Shown here one piece after another: positions 45,569-56,575 of a DNA stretch of 64,000 nucleotides (position 1 is its first letter; each line of letters opens with the position of its first letter). The stretch lies in contig NZ_AP024702.1 in NCBI RefSeq assembly GCF_037076345.1, positions 5,208,001-5,272,000 on the forward strand, in the 5' to 3' direction. The position numbers were made by a program, and so were the translations under genes. Below the pieces are notes generated by a model. The model had not been told where the DNA came from, ran no database searches, and worked only from the letters and a program-made list of their open reading frames with translations. Origin of the DNA: Haloferula helveola. Its GTDB lineage: Bacteria > Verrucomicrobiota > Verrucomicrobiia > Verrucomicrobiales > Akkermansiaceae.

Positions 45569-45572
<4 letters not shown>
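43944..45572 (-). CDS. nadE: Glutamine-dependent NAD(+) synthetase
   Basis: A 542-residue two-domain enzyme for the last step of NAD synthesis. The N-terminal nitrilase-type glutaminase has the triad E41 (TPEMVLAGYPPRD), K113 (WKTLLPTYD) and C149 (GVTICEDIW). The C-terminal ATP pyrophosphatase has 'LGLSGGIDSALTAAVA'. The ATG at 45572 overlaps the glnS stop by 4 bases, indicating translational coupling. Confidence 0.96.
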
Positions 45573-47248
<1,676 letters not shown>

Positions 47249-47281
47249 GGAAATCGGTAGTCTGGCGGAAAAAATGGATGC

Positions 47282-48613
47282 CTATTTGCCGAGCTCTTCC
47301 AGGAGAGCTTGGTTGAGGCGGATTCCGGCCTCGAAGTTCTCGACCGGGAAATTCTCGTTCGGTGAGTGAATCTGAGCGTCGGAGAGAGCGAGACCGAGCA
47401 GCAAGGTGTCGGCTCCGAGGATCTCTCGGAAATCCTGGACGATCGGAATACTTCCACCCTCGCGAATCAGTACCGGCTCGGCATCGAAAGACCTGCGCAG
47501 GGCATCTTGGGCGGCCTTGCCATAGATCCCGTGCGGATCGGCGTGATAGGGTTTGCCATCGTGCCCTGGCATCACCTCGACGCTGACACCCGGAGGACAG
47601 TGGCTCTGCAGGTGTGCCTCGACCTTCTTCATGATGTCGACCGGGTCCTGGTCCGGGACCAGGCGGAACGAAAACTTGGCCATCGCCTCGGCTGGAATCA
47701 CGGTCTTCGAACCTTCGCCCTGATACCCCCCGCCCATGCCATTGACCTCGGCAGTGGGTCTGGCCCACGTACGCTCCGCCGCGGAGTAGCCGTCCTCGCC
47801 AAACAGATTCGGCGAGCCAGTGACCCGCAGGAAATCATCGGCGGAGACGCCCGGAACCTTCGCCCACATCTCGCGCTCCCAGTCTTCCAGCTCCCTGACG
47901 TCGTCGTAGAAGCCCTCGATCGCCACCTTGCCGGACTCGTCGTGAAGACTGGCGATGATGCGCGCGGCAGCCGTCGCCGGGTTGGTGACCGCACCACCAA
48001 ACAGGCCGGAGTGCAGGTCGCGGGCGGGCCCACGCACGAAGATCTCGCAGCAAGTGATGCCGCGCAGGCCGTAGCCCAAGGTCGGCACACCCGGTGCCAC
48101 CATGCCGGTATCCGAGACCGCGATCACATCACAGGCCAGATCATCAGCATGCTCCCGGAGGAAGGGGGCAAGATTCGGGCTGCCGATCTCCTCCTCGCCC
48201 TCGAACAGGAAAGTGAGGTTCACTGGCAGGTCGCCCTTCTCGGCGATCGTCTTCCCTGCACCCAGGAGGTGGGCAAGCATCTGGCCCTTGTTGTCGGTCG
48301 CGCCGCGCGCCCAAATCCGGCCGTCGCGGATCTCGGGCTCAAATGGAGCGGAATCCCACAGGTTCAGAGGGTCCACCGGCTGAACGTCGTAGTGCCCGTA
48401 GATCAGGACGTTGCGACGGCCCGGAACGTGCTCGTTCCGGGCGATCACCACCGGGAATCCGGGGGTTTCATGAAGCTCGGCAGTCAGGCCGAGACTCTCC
48501 GATTTGGCCACCAGCCACTCGGCACAGGCCTTCACGTCGGAGGCATGGGAGGAGTCGGTGGAGATGCTTGGAAAACGCAGAAATTCGAACAGCTGCTCGA
48601 GCTCGGAAGTCAT
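47282..48613 (-). CDS. M20-family dipeptidase/metallopeptidase
   Basis: A 443-residue zinc peptidase of the M20 (CNDP/ArgE-like) group. Metal ligands lie in 'IYGHYDVQPVDP', 'WARGATDNKGQM' and 'FLFEGEEEIGSPNL'; 'LHSGLFGGAVTNP' is in the dimer domain. The ATG at 48613 opens directly on the peptidase N-terminus (MTSELEQLFEFLRFPSIS). It lies 33 bases upstream of glnS on the same strand. Confidence 0.93.
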   Translation of the reverse strand: MTSELEQLFEFLRFPSISTDSSHASDVKACAEWLVAKSESLGLTAELHETPGFPVVIARNEHVPGRRNVLIYGHYDVQPVDPLNLWDSAPFEPEIRDGRIWARGATDNKGQMLAHLLGAGKTIAEKGDLPVNLTFLFEGEEEIGSPNLAPFLREHADDLACDVIAVSDTGMVAPGVPTLGYGLRGITCCEIFVRGPARDLHSGLFGGAVTNPATAAARIIASLHDESGKVAIEGFYDDVRELEDWEREMWAKVPGVSADDFLRVTGSPNLFGEDGYSAAERTWARPTAEVNGMGGGYQGEGSKTVIPAEAMAKFSFRLVPDQDPVDIMKKVEAHLQSHCPPGVSVEVMPGHDGKPYHADPHGIYGKAAQDALRRSFDAEPVLIREGGSIPIVQDFREILGADTLLLGLALSDAQIHSPNENFPVENFEAGIRLNQALLEELGK

Positions 48614-48666
48614 GCGCCATCCATGCCCCCGCCCCTGCCAACCGGCAAGGCGAAAGCAAGACGTGA

Positions 48667-48696
48667 AAAGGCGTTGATGGACAAGGATTCGCCTTT
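48667..48696. promoter_or_regulatory. Inverted repeat between M20 peptidase and glycogen synthase
   Basis: AAAGGCG (48667-48673) and CGCCTTT (48690-48696) are perfect inverted repeats separated by 16 bases, located in the 124-base divergent intergenic region. It may be an operator or part of a promoter; no further evidence. Confidence 0.25.
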
Positions 48697-48737
48697 CCCG
48701 AAACCCTGTCCCGGTTTTATCCTGAGGCCGACCATCC

Positions 48738-50285
48738 ATGGCGAGAGAGAATCCACCCCCCCAAGCTGACTCCGAATCGCGCCCGCGGATTCTGGTGGTC
48801 ACTCCCGAGATCACCTACCTGCCCCCGGGAATGGGCAACCTCGCGCAGCGGATGTCCGCGAAGGCCGGAGGGATGGCCGACGTCTCGGCCTCACTGGTCC
48901 AGGCGCTGCACGATCAGGGTGCCGACGTCCATGTCGCGCTGCCGAACTACCGGCGGATGTTCCACCTCGACGTCGCGCAGGTCCACGAACTGGAATACAA
49001 CAAGGTCAGCCGGGCGCTTCCCGAGCAGCGGATCCACCTCGCTGAGGATCGAGTGTTCTACCACCGCGCCCGTGTTTACAGCGCTTCCGAGAACCATCGG
49101 ATCGCCCTCGCATTCCAGCGGGAGGTGATCAACCACATCCTTCCCCAGGTCCGGCCGCAGCTGGTCCACTGCAATGACTGGATGACCGGCCTGATCCCAG
49201 CCGTCGCCAAGCGCTTCGGAATGAAGTCGTTGTTCACGGTCCACAACATCCACACCGAACGGATGACCCTCGACGAGATCGAGGACCGGGGAATCGACGC
49301 CGCCGACTTTTGGCAGCACCTCTACTACTCGCGCCCGCCCTACAACTATGAGGAAAGCCGCGACAATAATCCGGTTGATCTGCTGAACAGCGGGATCTTC
49401 GCCGCCGATCACGTCAACACGGTTAGCCCCACCTTCCTCAGCGAGGTGGTGGACGGCCGCCATCAGCACATTCCCGGGCACATCCGCCACGAGCTGTGGG
49501 CCAAGTGTGACGCGGGCTGTGCGACCGGGATTCTCAATGCTCCGGACTCCGCCTTCAATCCGGTGCGCGACACCTACATTCAGGATCACTTCTCGGTCGA
49601 CACGGTCATGGCCGGCAAGCGGGCGAACAAGATCCGCCTGCAGGAGAAACTCGGACTCAAGTTCGCACCGGACTCCCCTCTCCTCTTCTGGCCTTCGAGG
49701 CTCGATCCGGTCCAGAAGGGCTGCCAACTCCTGACCGACATTCTTTACAAGATCATCCAGGATTACGAAGCAGATCTCCTTCAGGTTGCGGTGATCGCCA
49801 GCGGCAACTACCAGGAGCACTTCCACAACATCGTGAAGACCCACGGGCTCGAGGACCGTGTCGGGGTCTGTGACTTCGATGAGGGCCTGTCGCACCTCGG
49901 CTATGCCGCTGCCGACTTCGTCCTGATGCCGTCTTCCTTCGAGCCGTGCGGCCTGCCGCAAATGATTGCTCCCAAGTACGGTGCCATGACGATCGCTCAC
50001 GATACCGGCGGCCTCCACGATACCGTCGAGCGCCTCGACGTCGGTGCCGACCGGGGCAACGGCTTCCTGTTCGATGTCTTCGACTCAGGCGGACTTCAGT
50101 GGGCGATCGATGAGGCGATCCAGTTCTTCCGGATGCCCTACGAAGTGAAGGAAGCCCAGATCCAGCGGGTGATGCGTGAGGCCAAGAGCCGCTTCAATCA
50201 CACTGCGACTGCCGCCGAGTATATCCGAACCTACGAGAAGATCCTCGGTCGGACGGTTTGCGGGACTCCCGAGCCTGCCGTTTGA
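48738..50285 (+). CDS. glgA: Glycogen/starch synthase, GT5 family
   Basis: A 515-residue ADP-glucose-dependent glucan synthase. The N-terminal substrate motif KAGGMADVSASL (K-x-G-G), 'HCNDWMTGLIP', 'FTVHNIHTERMTLDEIEDRG', 'WPSRLDPVQKGCQLL' and 'MPSSFEPCGLPQM' are the GT5 landmarks. The second position of the KxGGL motif region reads GGM rather than GGL. It stands alone between a divergent peptidase and a convergent small membrane protein. Confidence 0.92.
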   Translation: MARENPPPQADSESRPRILVVTPEITYLPPGMGNLAQRMSAKAGGMADVSASLVQALHDQGADVHVALPNYRRMFHLDVAQVHELEYNKVSRALPEQRIHLAEDRVFYHRARVYSASENHRIALAFQREVINHILPQVRPQLVHCNDWMTGLIPAVAKRFGMKSLFTVHNIHTERMTLDEIEDRGIDAADFWQHLYYSRPPYNYEESRDNNPVDLLNSGIFAADHVNTVSPTFLSEVVDGRHQHIPGHIRHELWAKCDAGCATGILNAPDSAFNPVRDTYIQDHFSVDTVMAGKRANKIRLQEKLGLKFAPDSPLLFWPSRLDPVQKGCQLLTDILYKIIQDYEADLLQVAVIASGNYQEHFHNIVKTHGLEDRVGVCDFDEGLSHLGYAAADFVLMPSSFEPCGLPQMIAPKYGAMTIAHDTGGLHDTVERLDVGADRGNGFLFDVFDSGGLQWAIDEAIQFFRMPYEVKEAQIQRVMREAKSRFNHTATAAEYIRTYEKILGRTVCGTPEPAV

Positions 50286-50289
50286 GCAC

Positions 50290-50571
50290 TCACTCGCTCC
50301 GGTCCCGCTCCTCCTTGATCACGGACAGCGCGTCGAAGAGGGCGAACAGCATCACGAACATCGCGAGTCCCGCGCAGAACAGCCAGTAGATGGCGAACCG
50401 CCAGACGGACTCGGCCAGCCATCCGTCAATCGCCCATAGCCCGATCGCGAACATTGCCAACATGGCAGTCGCGAATCCACCGAGTGCCCGTCGGCGCATT
50501 CCGCGGTCCTTGAGAATCCCTGCGGCGGTCGCCTTATCGACTTCCCACTGGCTTGCTCGGCGCTTCTTCAC
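50290..50571 (-). CDS. Small two-helix membrane protein
   Basis: A 93-residue protein with a basic N-terminus, two hydrophobic helices (about 32-50 and 56-80) and a charged tail (IKEERDRSE). Start is GTG at 50571. It converges with glgA (4-base gap). No family recognised. Confidence 0.6.
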   Translation of the reverse strand: MKKRRASQWEVDKATAAGILKDRGMRRRALGGFATAMLAMFAIGLWAIDGWLAESVWRFAIYWLFCAGLAMFVMLFALFDALSVIKEERDRSE

Positions 50572-50650
50572 GGCCCAAGTCGTAGATCCCCGGAAGGTCT
50601 GAAGCGAGGGATTCCTGCCGATATGGCGCGTTCAAAATGACCCCGGGCGC

Positions 50651-51382
50651 TCACTCCATAGGCTTCGAGCCCGTGATCTTCACCGACAAATCTTTGTTGG
50701 CGCCCAACGTGGCGGCGCCTCTGACGGAGAGGCTCACAAAGGGTGTGTCGGGATCCTTGGGGACTTCACCCGTGACCTCCAGCGTGATCGATCCTCCATC
50801 TGAAACCTCCGCGGAAGGAACCGAAACCGCATAGTCCTCAGCGGAGTTGATTCCCTTCTTGGCAAGCTCGGCGGCTACCGCCTCACGAGCGGTCGTCATC
50901 AGGTCGTAACTTGCCACTATGCCACCTGCCTCGTTGATCCGGTGGAGCGAACAGGGTCCGGTTGCCCATTTCCACGATTGGATCTCGATAAGCCACCGCG
51001 CGTTGGCGGACCATGCATGCAAGGCCGACTCATGGTTGTATTGGGTGCCCGTGCCGAAGTGCTCGGCCTCAAGAATGGCGGTCACCCGGTCGGTTTTCAT
51101 ATCGACCAAGTAGTTCCGACAATGCCCCTCGACCGACTCGAGAACATAAGAGACATCCTTCGGACCATGATGGGTCTTGACCCACTTTGGTGCAGCCCCG
51201 TCAGGCGAACCCACGGCTGCGACGAACCGCTTGTCGGGTGACTCGGAAGCGTTGATGGACTTCGTGAACTGGCTAGCTGGCACCTTCGCAAGTTTCTCGA
51301 GCGAGGCCGGTTCAGGCAGTTCGGAACCGTAGGCAATTCGACAGACGATCAGGACCGAGGAAACCAACGGGAGGAACTTCAT
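50651..51382 (-). CDS. Secreted protein of unknown function
   Basis: A 243-residue protein with a signal peptide (MKFLPLVSSVLIVCRIAYGS). The mature part contains 'ESPDKRFVAAVGSPDG' and 'HAWSANARWLIEIQSWKW', reminiscent of proteins that compare a measured and stored state, but no domain is identified. ATG 51382 was chosen for the signal peptide. Downstream of tRNA-fMet on the same strand. Confidence 0.7.
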   Translation of the reverse strand: MKFLPLVSSVLIVCRIAYGSELPEPASLEKLAKVPASQFTKSINASESPDKRFVAAVGSPDGAAPKWVKTHHGPKDVSYVLESVEGHCRNYLVDMKTDRVTAILEAEHFGTGTQYNHESALHAWSANARWLIEIQSWKWATGPCSLHRINEAGGIVASYDLMTTAREAVAAELAKKGINSAEDYAVSVPSAEVSDGGSITLEVTGEVPKDPDTPFVSLSVRGAATLGANKDLSVKITGSKPME

Positions 51383-51523
51383 GGCTCGATGGAATGGTTC
51401 GCGGAAATGGCCGGAGATGCCAAGGGCCGACACTATCGAATTCGCCCGCCCTGGTCGAGACAGCAAAGAGGCCGGCCTGAAACGGTGAAGGGCGCCGACC
51501 AGCTGTTGATCGACGCCCTTCAT

Positions 51524-51600
<77 letters not shown>

Positions 51601-51680
51601 ATTTTGTTGTGGCTCCCTTGGGAGCGGGCCGGGAGACTACGCGCAGCCGCATCCGACGCAAGACCTTTTTTGGGAGAAGT

Positions 51681-52631
51681 ATGCCGATGAATTCCAACCA
51701 GCCGATTCCGGGATGCTCGCGTCCCCGGCTCCCCGCCAGCGCATGGCTGGAACGGATGGAATCTTATCGCGATCGTGCGCGTCGCTGGACCGTTCCTGCG
51801 CGAAATCGTCGAGCCCGCGGCATCAAGCATCCGGTCGAGGATTTCCTCTTCACCTACTACTTTCTCTCGCTGAAGAAACTCGAGGAGTGGCATCCGAGCA
51901 TCGACGAAACGCTCGAAGATTCCGGTGAAGTTCCGGAGTGGCTCCGGACTGCCCCGTACGTAAGCAAGGGTGGCGTGCTCCGGATGGAGCCGAGGCTGAG
52001 CAAGACCGAGAAAATGCGTCTTGAGTGGATTCTTGAATTGCTTGTCGCCACGCGCGATCGAGACCCGCACTTCGGATGCCACGGCCTGCACGAGTGGGCG
52101 ATGATCTACACCGGTGAGAATGTGCGACATCGGGAGTCGTGTCCGCTCCGCCTTTCCCAGATCGAGATCGACGAGGTCGTCAGATCCCGCCCGTTGACCT
52201 GCACCCACTTCGACGCTTTCCGATTCTTCCATCCGTCCGCCGGGGCAATGAATCGCTGTCAGCCGTCGCTTGATCGCCGCATCGAACTGGAGCAACCGGG
52301 GTGCATCCACGCCAATATGGACCTCTACAAGTGGGCTTCCAAGTCGTTGCCATGGGTCGGATCGGAACTCGTTCTCGACTGCTTCGAGCTTGCTGCCGAA
52401 TTGCGGGAAGTGGACATGCGCGCAAGTCCTTACGATCTCTCGGAATTCGGCCTCGAAGCCATTCCGATCGAATCGCCCGATGGCAGAAAGGCATACGAAG
52501 CCGAGCAACGCCGCCTCTCCGTTGCCGCCGCTCCGCTGCGGCAACGCCTGATCGACTCGATCTCATCGGTTTTGGAAGTGTCCGCGGACGTTCGCACCGA
52601 TTCGGAGGCTGTCGAGCCGGCGGGAATCTGA
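51681..52631 (+). CDS. Conserved protein of the family often labelled 3-methyladenine DNA glycosylase
   Basis: A 316-residue protein. 'HPVEDFLFTYYFLSLKKLEEWHP' and 'HFGCHGLHEWAMIY' are characteristic of a family that databases often name 3-methyladenine DNA glycosylase, although I see no helix-hairpin-helix or AAG motif that proves that activity. A GGGAGAAG ribosome site (51672-51679) sets the ATG at 51681; the frame upstream overlaps the tRNA and is not coding. C-terminal about 40 residues are low in conservation. Function is uncertain. Confidence 0.75.
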   Translation: MPMNSNQPIPGCSRPRLPASAWLERMESYRDRARRWTVPARNRRARGIKHPVEDFLFTYYFLSLKKLEEWHPSIDETLEDSGEVPEWLRTAPYVSKGGVLRMEPRLSKTEKMRLEWILELLVATRDRDPHFGCHGLHEWAMIYTGENVRHRESCPLRLSQIEIDEVVRSRPLTCTHFDAFRFFHPSAGAMNRCQPSLDRRIELEQPGCIHANMDLYKWASKSLPWVGSELVLDCFELAAELREVDMRASPYDLSEFGLEAIPIESPDGRKAYEAEQRRLSVAAAPLRQRLIDSISSVLEVSADVRTDSEAVEPAGI

Positions 52632-52717
52632 GTACCCCTGCGCAGATCCTGCGGGATGCTCTCCGGATCCATTGACCGGTGCCTGAGGTGTTGCGGACAC
52701 CGCGATACCAATCTCCA

Positions 52718-54370
52718 ATGGCAGACATGGATTCGAAGCATATCGTGATCATAGGCGGTGTTGCCGGAGGAGCTTCCGCCGCAGCCCGCGCACGCAGACA
52801 CAGCGAGACCGCAAGAATCACGGTCATCGAACGAGGGCCGGATGTTTCGTTCGCGAATTGCGGACTCCCCTACCACATCGGTGGCGAGATTTCCGATCGC
52901 GATGAACTCGCGCTACAGACACCCGACTCCCTGCGGCAACTTCTCAACCTTGAGGTGCTGACGCTTACCGAAGCGACCGCCATCGATCCGAACGCGCGAA
53001 GCGTCACCCTGCGGTCGCTGAGCGATGGCACCGAGTCATCGATCGGCTACGACCAGCTCATCCTCTCGCCGGGCGCTTCGCCGCTCCGCCCACCGATCCC
53101 AGGAATCGACAACGAGCGGATTCTGACCCTGCGGAATCTGGAGGACATGGACCGCATCATGTCCGCCATGCCCGAAACCCGAAAGGTCGGAATTGTGGGA
53201 GGAGGATTCATTGGTCTGGAGATGGCCGAGCAACTCGCCCACCTTGGCAAGGAAGTCGTATTGGTCGAGTTGCAGCCGCAGGTGCTTCCACAGCTTGATG
53301 CCGAGATGGTCCGGCCGCTTCAGCGTGAGCTCCGGCATCATGGAGTCGAACTGATCCTCGGCGACGGCATCAACGGCTTTGCCCGTTCCGACTCCGGCGT
53401 CGTCGCGCAACTCGGCAGTGGCCGGAGTGTGGAATGCGATCTCGTGATCCTCTCCATCGGTGTTCGGCCGGAAAGTGACCTCGCGCGAGCTGCGGGCATT
53501 GAACTCGGACCGAGAGGACACATCACGGTCGATTCGTTCCAACGCACGAGCGCGCCAGACGTGTATGCTGTCGGTGATGTCTGTGAGTCTCCCGATCCCC
53601 TTGTCGGCGGGCATGTCGGAATCGCTCTCGGCGGACCCGCGAACCGGCAAGGCCGCACGGCTGCGGATCACATCTTCCTTGGGGATCGGGCTCTCCCGTA
53701 TCCGGGGTCGATCGGCACTTCGATCGTGAGGGTCTTCGGTTTGGAGGCAGGTGTCACGGGAGCCAGCGAGAAGCGACTCTCGGCCGCTGGCATTCGCTAC
53801 AAGGCCGTAACGGTAAACGGTCCTTCGCACGCTTCCTATTTTCCGGGAGCGGAAACGATCACACTGAAACTGCTCTGGTCGCCGGAGGATGGCCGAATTC
53901 TTGGTGGCGAAGCGGTTGGGCGGGACGGTGTCGACAAGCGTCTCGACGTGCTTGCGACTGCCATCCGGGGTCGTCTGACTATCGATGATCTCGTCCACCT
54001 GGAACTCGCCTACGCACCACCGTTCGGTAGCGCGAAGGATGTCATCAACACCGCCGGTTTTGCCGCCACCAACATCCGCGATGGGTTCCTTGTTCCCGTC
54101 CAGACACTTGAGGAAGCGAAAGGACACGTGATCGTCGATGTGCGCCCGGCCGCCGCTGCTGCCGCCTTGCCGGTGCCGGATTCGGTCAACATTCCCCTTC
54201 CAAGCTTGCGGAGCCGTCTCGGAGAGATCGACAAGTCGAAGCCGGTCTACACCGTTTGCCAGATGGGCAAGACAAGCTACTTCGCCGCCCGCATCCTCGC
54301 CAACCATGGCTACGATGCCCGCAGTATCCTTGGCGGCGCCCATCATCAGGCACCACGCCCGAACGATTGA
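52718..54370 (+). CDS. CoA-disulfide reductase-like flavoprotein with rhodanese domain
   Basis: A 550-residue FAD/NAD(P)H disulfide reductase. 'IVIIGGVAGGASAAARARR' binds FAD, C48 in SFANCGLPYHIGG is the redox-active cysteine of the CoADR/Npsr group, 'VGIVGGGFIGLEMAEQLA' binds NAD(P)H. Residues about 455-545 form a rhodanese with active-site C514 (VCQMGKTS). Such fusions reduce CoA persulfides or polysulfides. It converges with the TauE gene of the sulfur operon. Confidence 0.93.
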   Translation: MADMDSKHIVIIGGVAGGASAAARARRHSETARITVIERGPDVSFANCGLPYHIGGEISDRDELALQTPDSLRQLLNLEVLTLTEATAIDPNARSVTLRSLSDGTESSIGYDQLILSPGASPLRPPIPGIDNERILTLRNLEDMDRIMSAMPETRKVGIVGGGFIGLEMAEQLAHLGKEVVLVELQPQVLPQLDAEMVRPLQRELRHHGVELILGDGINGFARSDSGVVAQLGSGRSVECDLVILSIGVRPESDLARAAGIELGPRGHITVDSFQRTSAPDVYAVGDVCESPDPLVGGHVGIALGGPANRQGRTAADHIFLGDRALPYPGSIGTSIVRVFGLEAGVTGASEKRLSAAGIRYKAVTVNGPSHASYFPGAETITLKLLWSPEDGRILGGEAVGRDGVDKRLDVLATAIRGRLTIDDLVHLELAYAPPFGSAKDVINTAGFAATNIRDGFLVPVQTLEEAKGHVIVDVRPAAAAAALPVPDSVNIPLPSLRSRLGEIDKSKPVYTVCQMGKTSYFAARILANHGYDARSILGGAHHQAPRPND

Positions 54371-54392
54371 GAGCGAAACCGGATTGCCGTGA

Positions 54393-55136
54393 TCAGGAAA
54401 TCACCGACCTCCACAGGACCTGAATGCCTACCACCAGAACCAGCCCCGCAAACCCCTGCTTCAGCCGCTTCGCTGGCAATTTGGCCGATAGCGCCTTTCC
54501 TGCCAACGTTCCGACAATTGCCAAGGCGGCGAAGAGAGCCGTTACGGACCAGTGGCCACCGCTGGTCGGCAGATGGGAAAGCCATCCCACCATCGAATTG
54601 ACGGAGATGACGGCCAGTGAGGTCCCGGTCGCGGTACGGATCGGCAGCCGGGCGTAGCGCATCAGGGCAGGCATCAACAGGAATCCACCCCCTACGCCGA
54701 TGAAACCGGTGAGCAGACCGGTTCCGGTGCCGGCCACGAGACAGCGTCCCGGACGGCAGTCGGGCTCGGGCTCGGCCTCACCAGTACGGCCCTTCAACAT
54801 CCGAACGGCGACCACCAACATCAGCACGGCGAAGCTCACCATGAGAGCCTTCTCCGACACCATACCAGTGAAGCGTGCGCCGACGGCGGCTCCCGCCATT
54901 CCTGCCGCACCGAACATGAGCGCTGCCCGGCCGTGGAACTCGCCCGAGCGCCATCTCTGGATCGCACCTGCCAGTGCGGCGGCTCCGACGATGAAGAGAC
55001 TCACGCCCACCGCTTCTTTCGGCGGCAGCCCGGCGAAATACACCAGAACGGGGAGCGTCAGGATACTCCCCCCGGCGCCAGTCAGCCCGAGCGAAAGCCC
55101 GATGGCGACCGCTCCCGCTATCGCAAGCGGATTCAT
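54393..55136 (-). CDS. Sulfite/organosulfur exporter TauE/SafE family protein
   Basis: A 247-residue membrane protein with about seven to eight helices; 'GLSLGLTGAGGSILTLPVLVY' and 'GFIGVGGGFLLMPALM' are the duplicated TauE/SafE motif. In a rhodanese/persulfide cluster it most likely exports sulfite or thiosulfate. Its ATG overlaps the stop of the MBL-rhodanese gene by 4 bases. Confidence 0.9.
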   Translation of the reverse strand: MNPLAIAGAVAIGLSLGLTGAGGSILTLPVLVYFAGLPPKEAVGVSLFIVGAAALAGAIQRWRSGEFHGRAALMFGAAGMAGAAVGARFTGMVSEKALMVSFAVLMLVVAVRMLKGRTGEAEPEPDCRPGRCLVAGTGTGLLTGFIGVGGGFLLMPALMRYARLPIRTATGTSLAVISVNSMVGWLSHLPTSGGHWSVTALFAALAIVGTLAGKALSAKLPAKRLKQGFAGLVLVVGIQVLWRSVIS

Positions 55137-56563
55137 TCCATGACTGCGTCGGGTACCTCTCCGAACGGCCCGTCGACATGGACGACCTCGCGGCCGGTGC
55201 TCGCGAGATAGGCCGCCGCTAGGGACGCACGCATCCCGCTTGCACAATGAACCAACAGGGTGCCTTCGGAGGGAACCTCATCAAGACGGGCAGCCAGCCG
55301 GGTATGGGCGACATTGATGGAGCCCTTCACATGCCGGGCTGCGTGTTCGCCCGCCCCTCGGACATCGATGACGGAGCTTCCCTCATCGGCATCCATGGAG
55401 CTCGCGAGCTCGCTGGTCGGGATCCGTCGGATCCGCTGGGCGAGCGCGTCGTCTTTCAATGCCTCCACAACGGGTATCCATGCGACGACCCGGTCGAGCC
55501 CGATCCGAACCAACTCCCGGACGGCCTGATCGACATCCTCGTCGTCTTCGACCAAAAGCAGGATTTCGTCGTCCTCATCCACATAGGACCCGGCGGCGAA
55601 GGAGAAGTGGCTTCCGCCGATAGGTGCGAAGAGCGCGCCTTGGAGATGCCGTTCCATAAACGCTGCCCGATCCCGTCGCAGATCCAGAATGGTCCGTCGT
55701 TCCGCTCCGATCCAATTTGCCAAATCTCCGGCCTGAATTCGGGAAGGTTCCGGAAGTTTCCCATCCGGCAGCAGCGCGGGACCCGAGCGGTTGTCGCGCT
55801 TCATGCGTGCGAAGTAAAGAGGAGGCTCGGGTTGTCCATCAAGGATCGTGCCGACGAATTCGTTCTCCTCCCCTTCCAGCGCGAGCCGGAACGCCGCGTT
55901 GTGACGGCGTTCGTAGTCGAGCACGCTGGTCGGAACCGCGCCGAGGGCTTTGCCACACGCACTGCCCGCACCATGGGCAGGCAGCACCTGAAGAAATCCG
56001 GGGAGTTCCGAAGTTCGGCGAAGGCTCTCGAACAGCACTCGCGCCGAGGGTTCCATCGCGCCCGCCTGACCGGCTGCGCTCTCAAGTAGATCAGGGCGGC
56101 CCACGTCTCCAACGAAGATGAAGTCGCCACTGAGGATCGCCATCGGCTCCTTCGCTCCACTGCCATGGTCGATCACAAGGAAACTCATGTGCTCAGGCGT
56201 ATGGCCCGGAGTGAGGATCGCCTTGATCTCGATATTGCCGACGCGGAAGGAATCGCCGTCATGGAGAAGGGTCACACCTTCTTGGCCCTTGGCCCATTCG
56301 AACTGCCACTCCTCTCCACCCTCTGCGGAGAGATAACCCTTGGCCTTGTGCCGTTCGATGAGCTCACGGGCCCCGGTCAGATAGTCCGCATGAATGTGGG
56401 TATCGGCGACCGCACTCAAGCGAAGGTCGTTCTCCTCCGCGATACGGATGTAACGATCCACATCGCGCTCCGGGTCGATCACAACCGCCTCACCGGTTCG
56501 CTGGCATCCGATGAGATAGGCGTTTTGCGCCAGAGAGGAATCCGTGATTTGTCGCAGGAACAT
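55133..56563 (-). CDS. MBL-fold persulfide-dioxygenase-like protein with two rhodanese domains
   Basis: A 476-residue protein. The N-terminal ETHE1/Blh-type MBL domain has H56-I-H58-A-D60 in THIHADYLTG, 'LTPGHTPEHMSFLV' and 'FVGDVGRPDLLES', the pattern of non-heme Fe persulfide dioxygenases that oxidise glutathione persulfide to sulfite. A first rhodanese-like region (about 275-360) lacks a catalytic cysteine; the second (about 380-470) has C440 in HCASGMR. Operon position with TauE and rhodanese fits sulfide detoxification. Confidence 0.92.
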   Translation of the reverse strand: MFLRQITDSSLAQNAYLIGCQRTGEAVVIDPERDVDRYIRIAEENDLRLSAVADTHIHADYLTGARELIERHKAKGYLSAEGGEEWQFEWAKGQEGVTLLHDGDSFRVGNIEIKAILTPGHTPEHMSFLVIDHGSGAKEPMAILSGDFIFVGDVGRPDLLESAAGQAGAMEPSARVLFESLRRTSELPGFLQVLPAHGAGSACGKALGAVPTSVLDYERRHNAAFRLALEGEENEFVGTILDGQPEPPLYFARMKRDNRSGPALLPDGKLPEPSRIQAGDLANWIGAERRTILDLRRDRAAFMERHLQGALFAPIGGSHFSFAAGSYVDEDDEILLLVEDDEDVDQAVRELVRIGLDRVVAWIPVVEALKDDALAQRIRRIPTSELASSMDADEGSSVIDVRGAGEHAARHVKGSINVAHTRLAARLDEVPSEGTLLVHCASGMRASLAAAYLASTGREVVHVDGPFGEVPDAVME

Positions 56564-56575
56564 GGCGGCAAGGGG

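Noticed and set aside
47366-48769. 467-codon plus-strand frame opposite the M20 peptidase
   Set aside because: Translation has no protein family character, while the minus strand has all M20 metal motifs.
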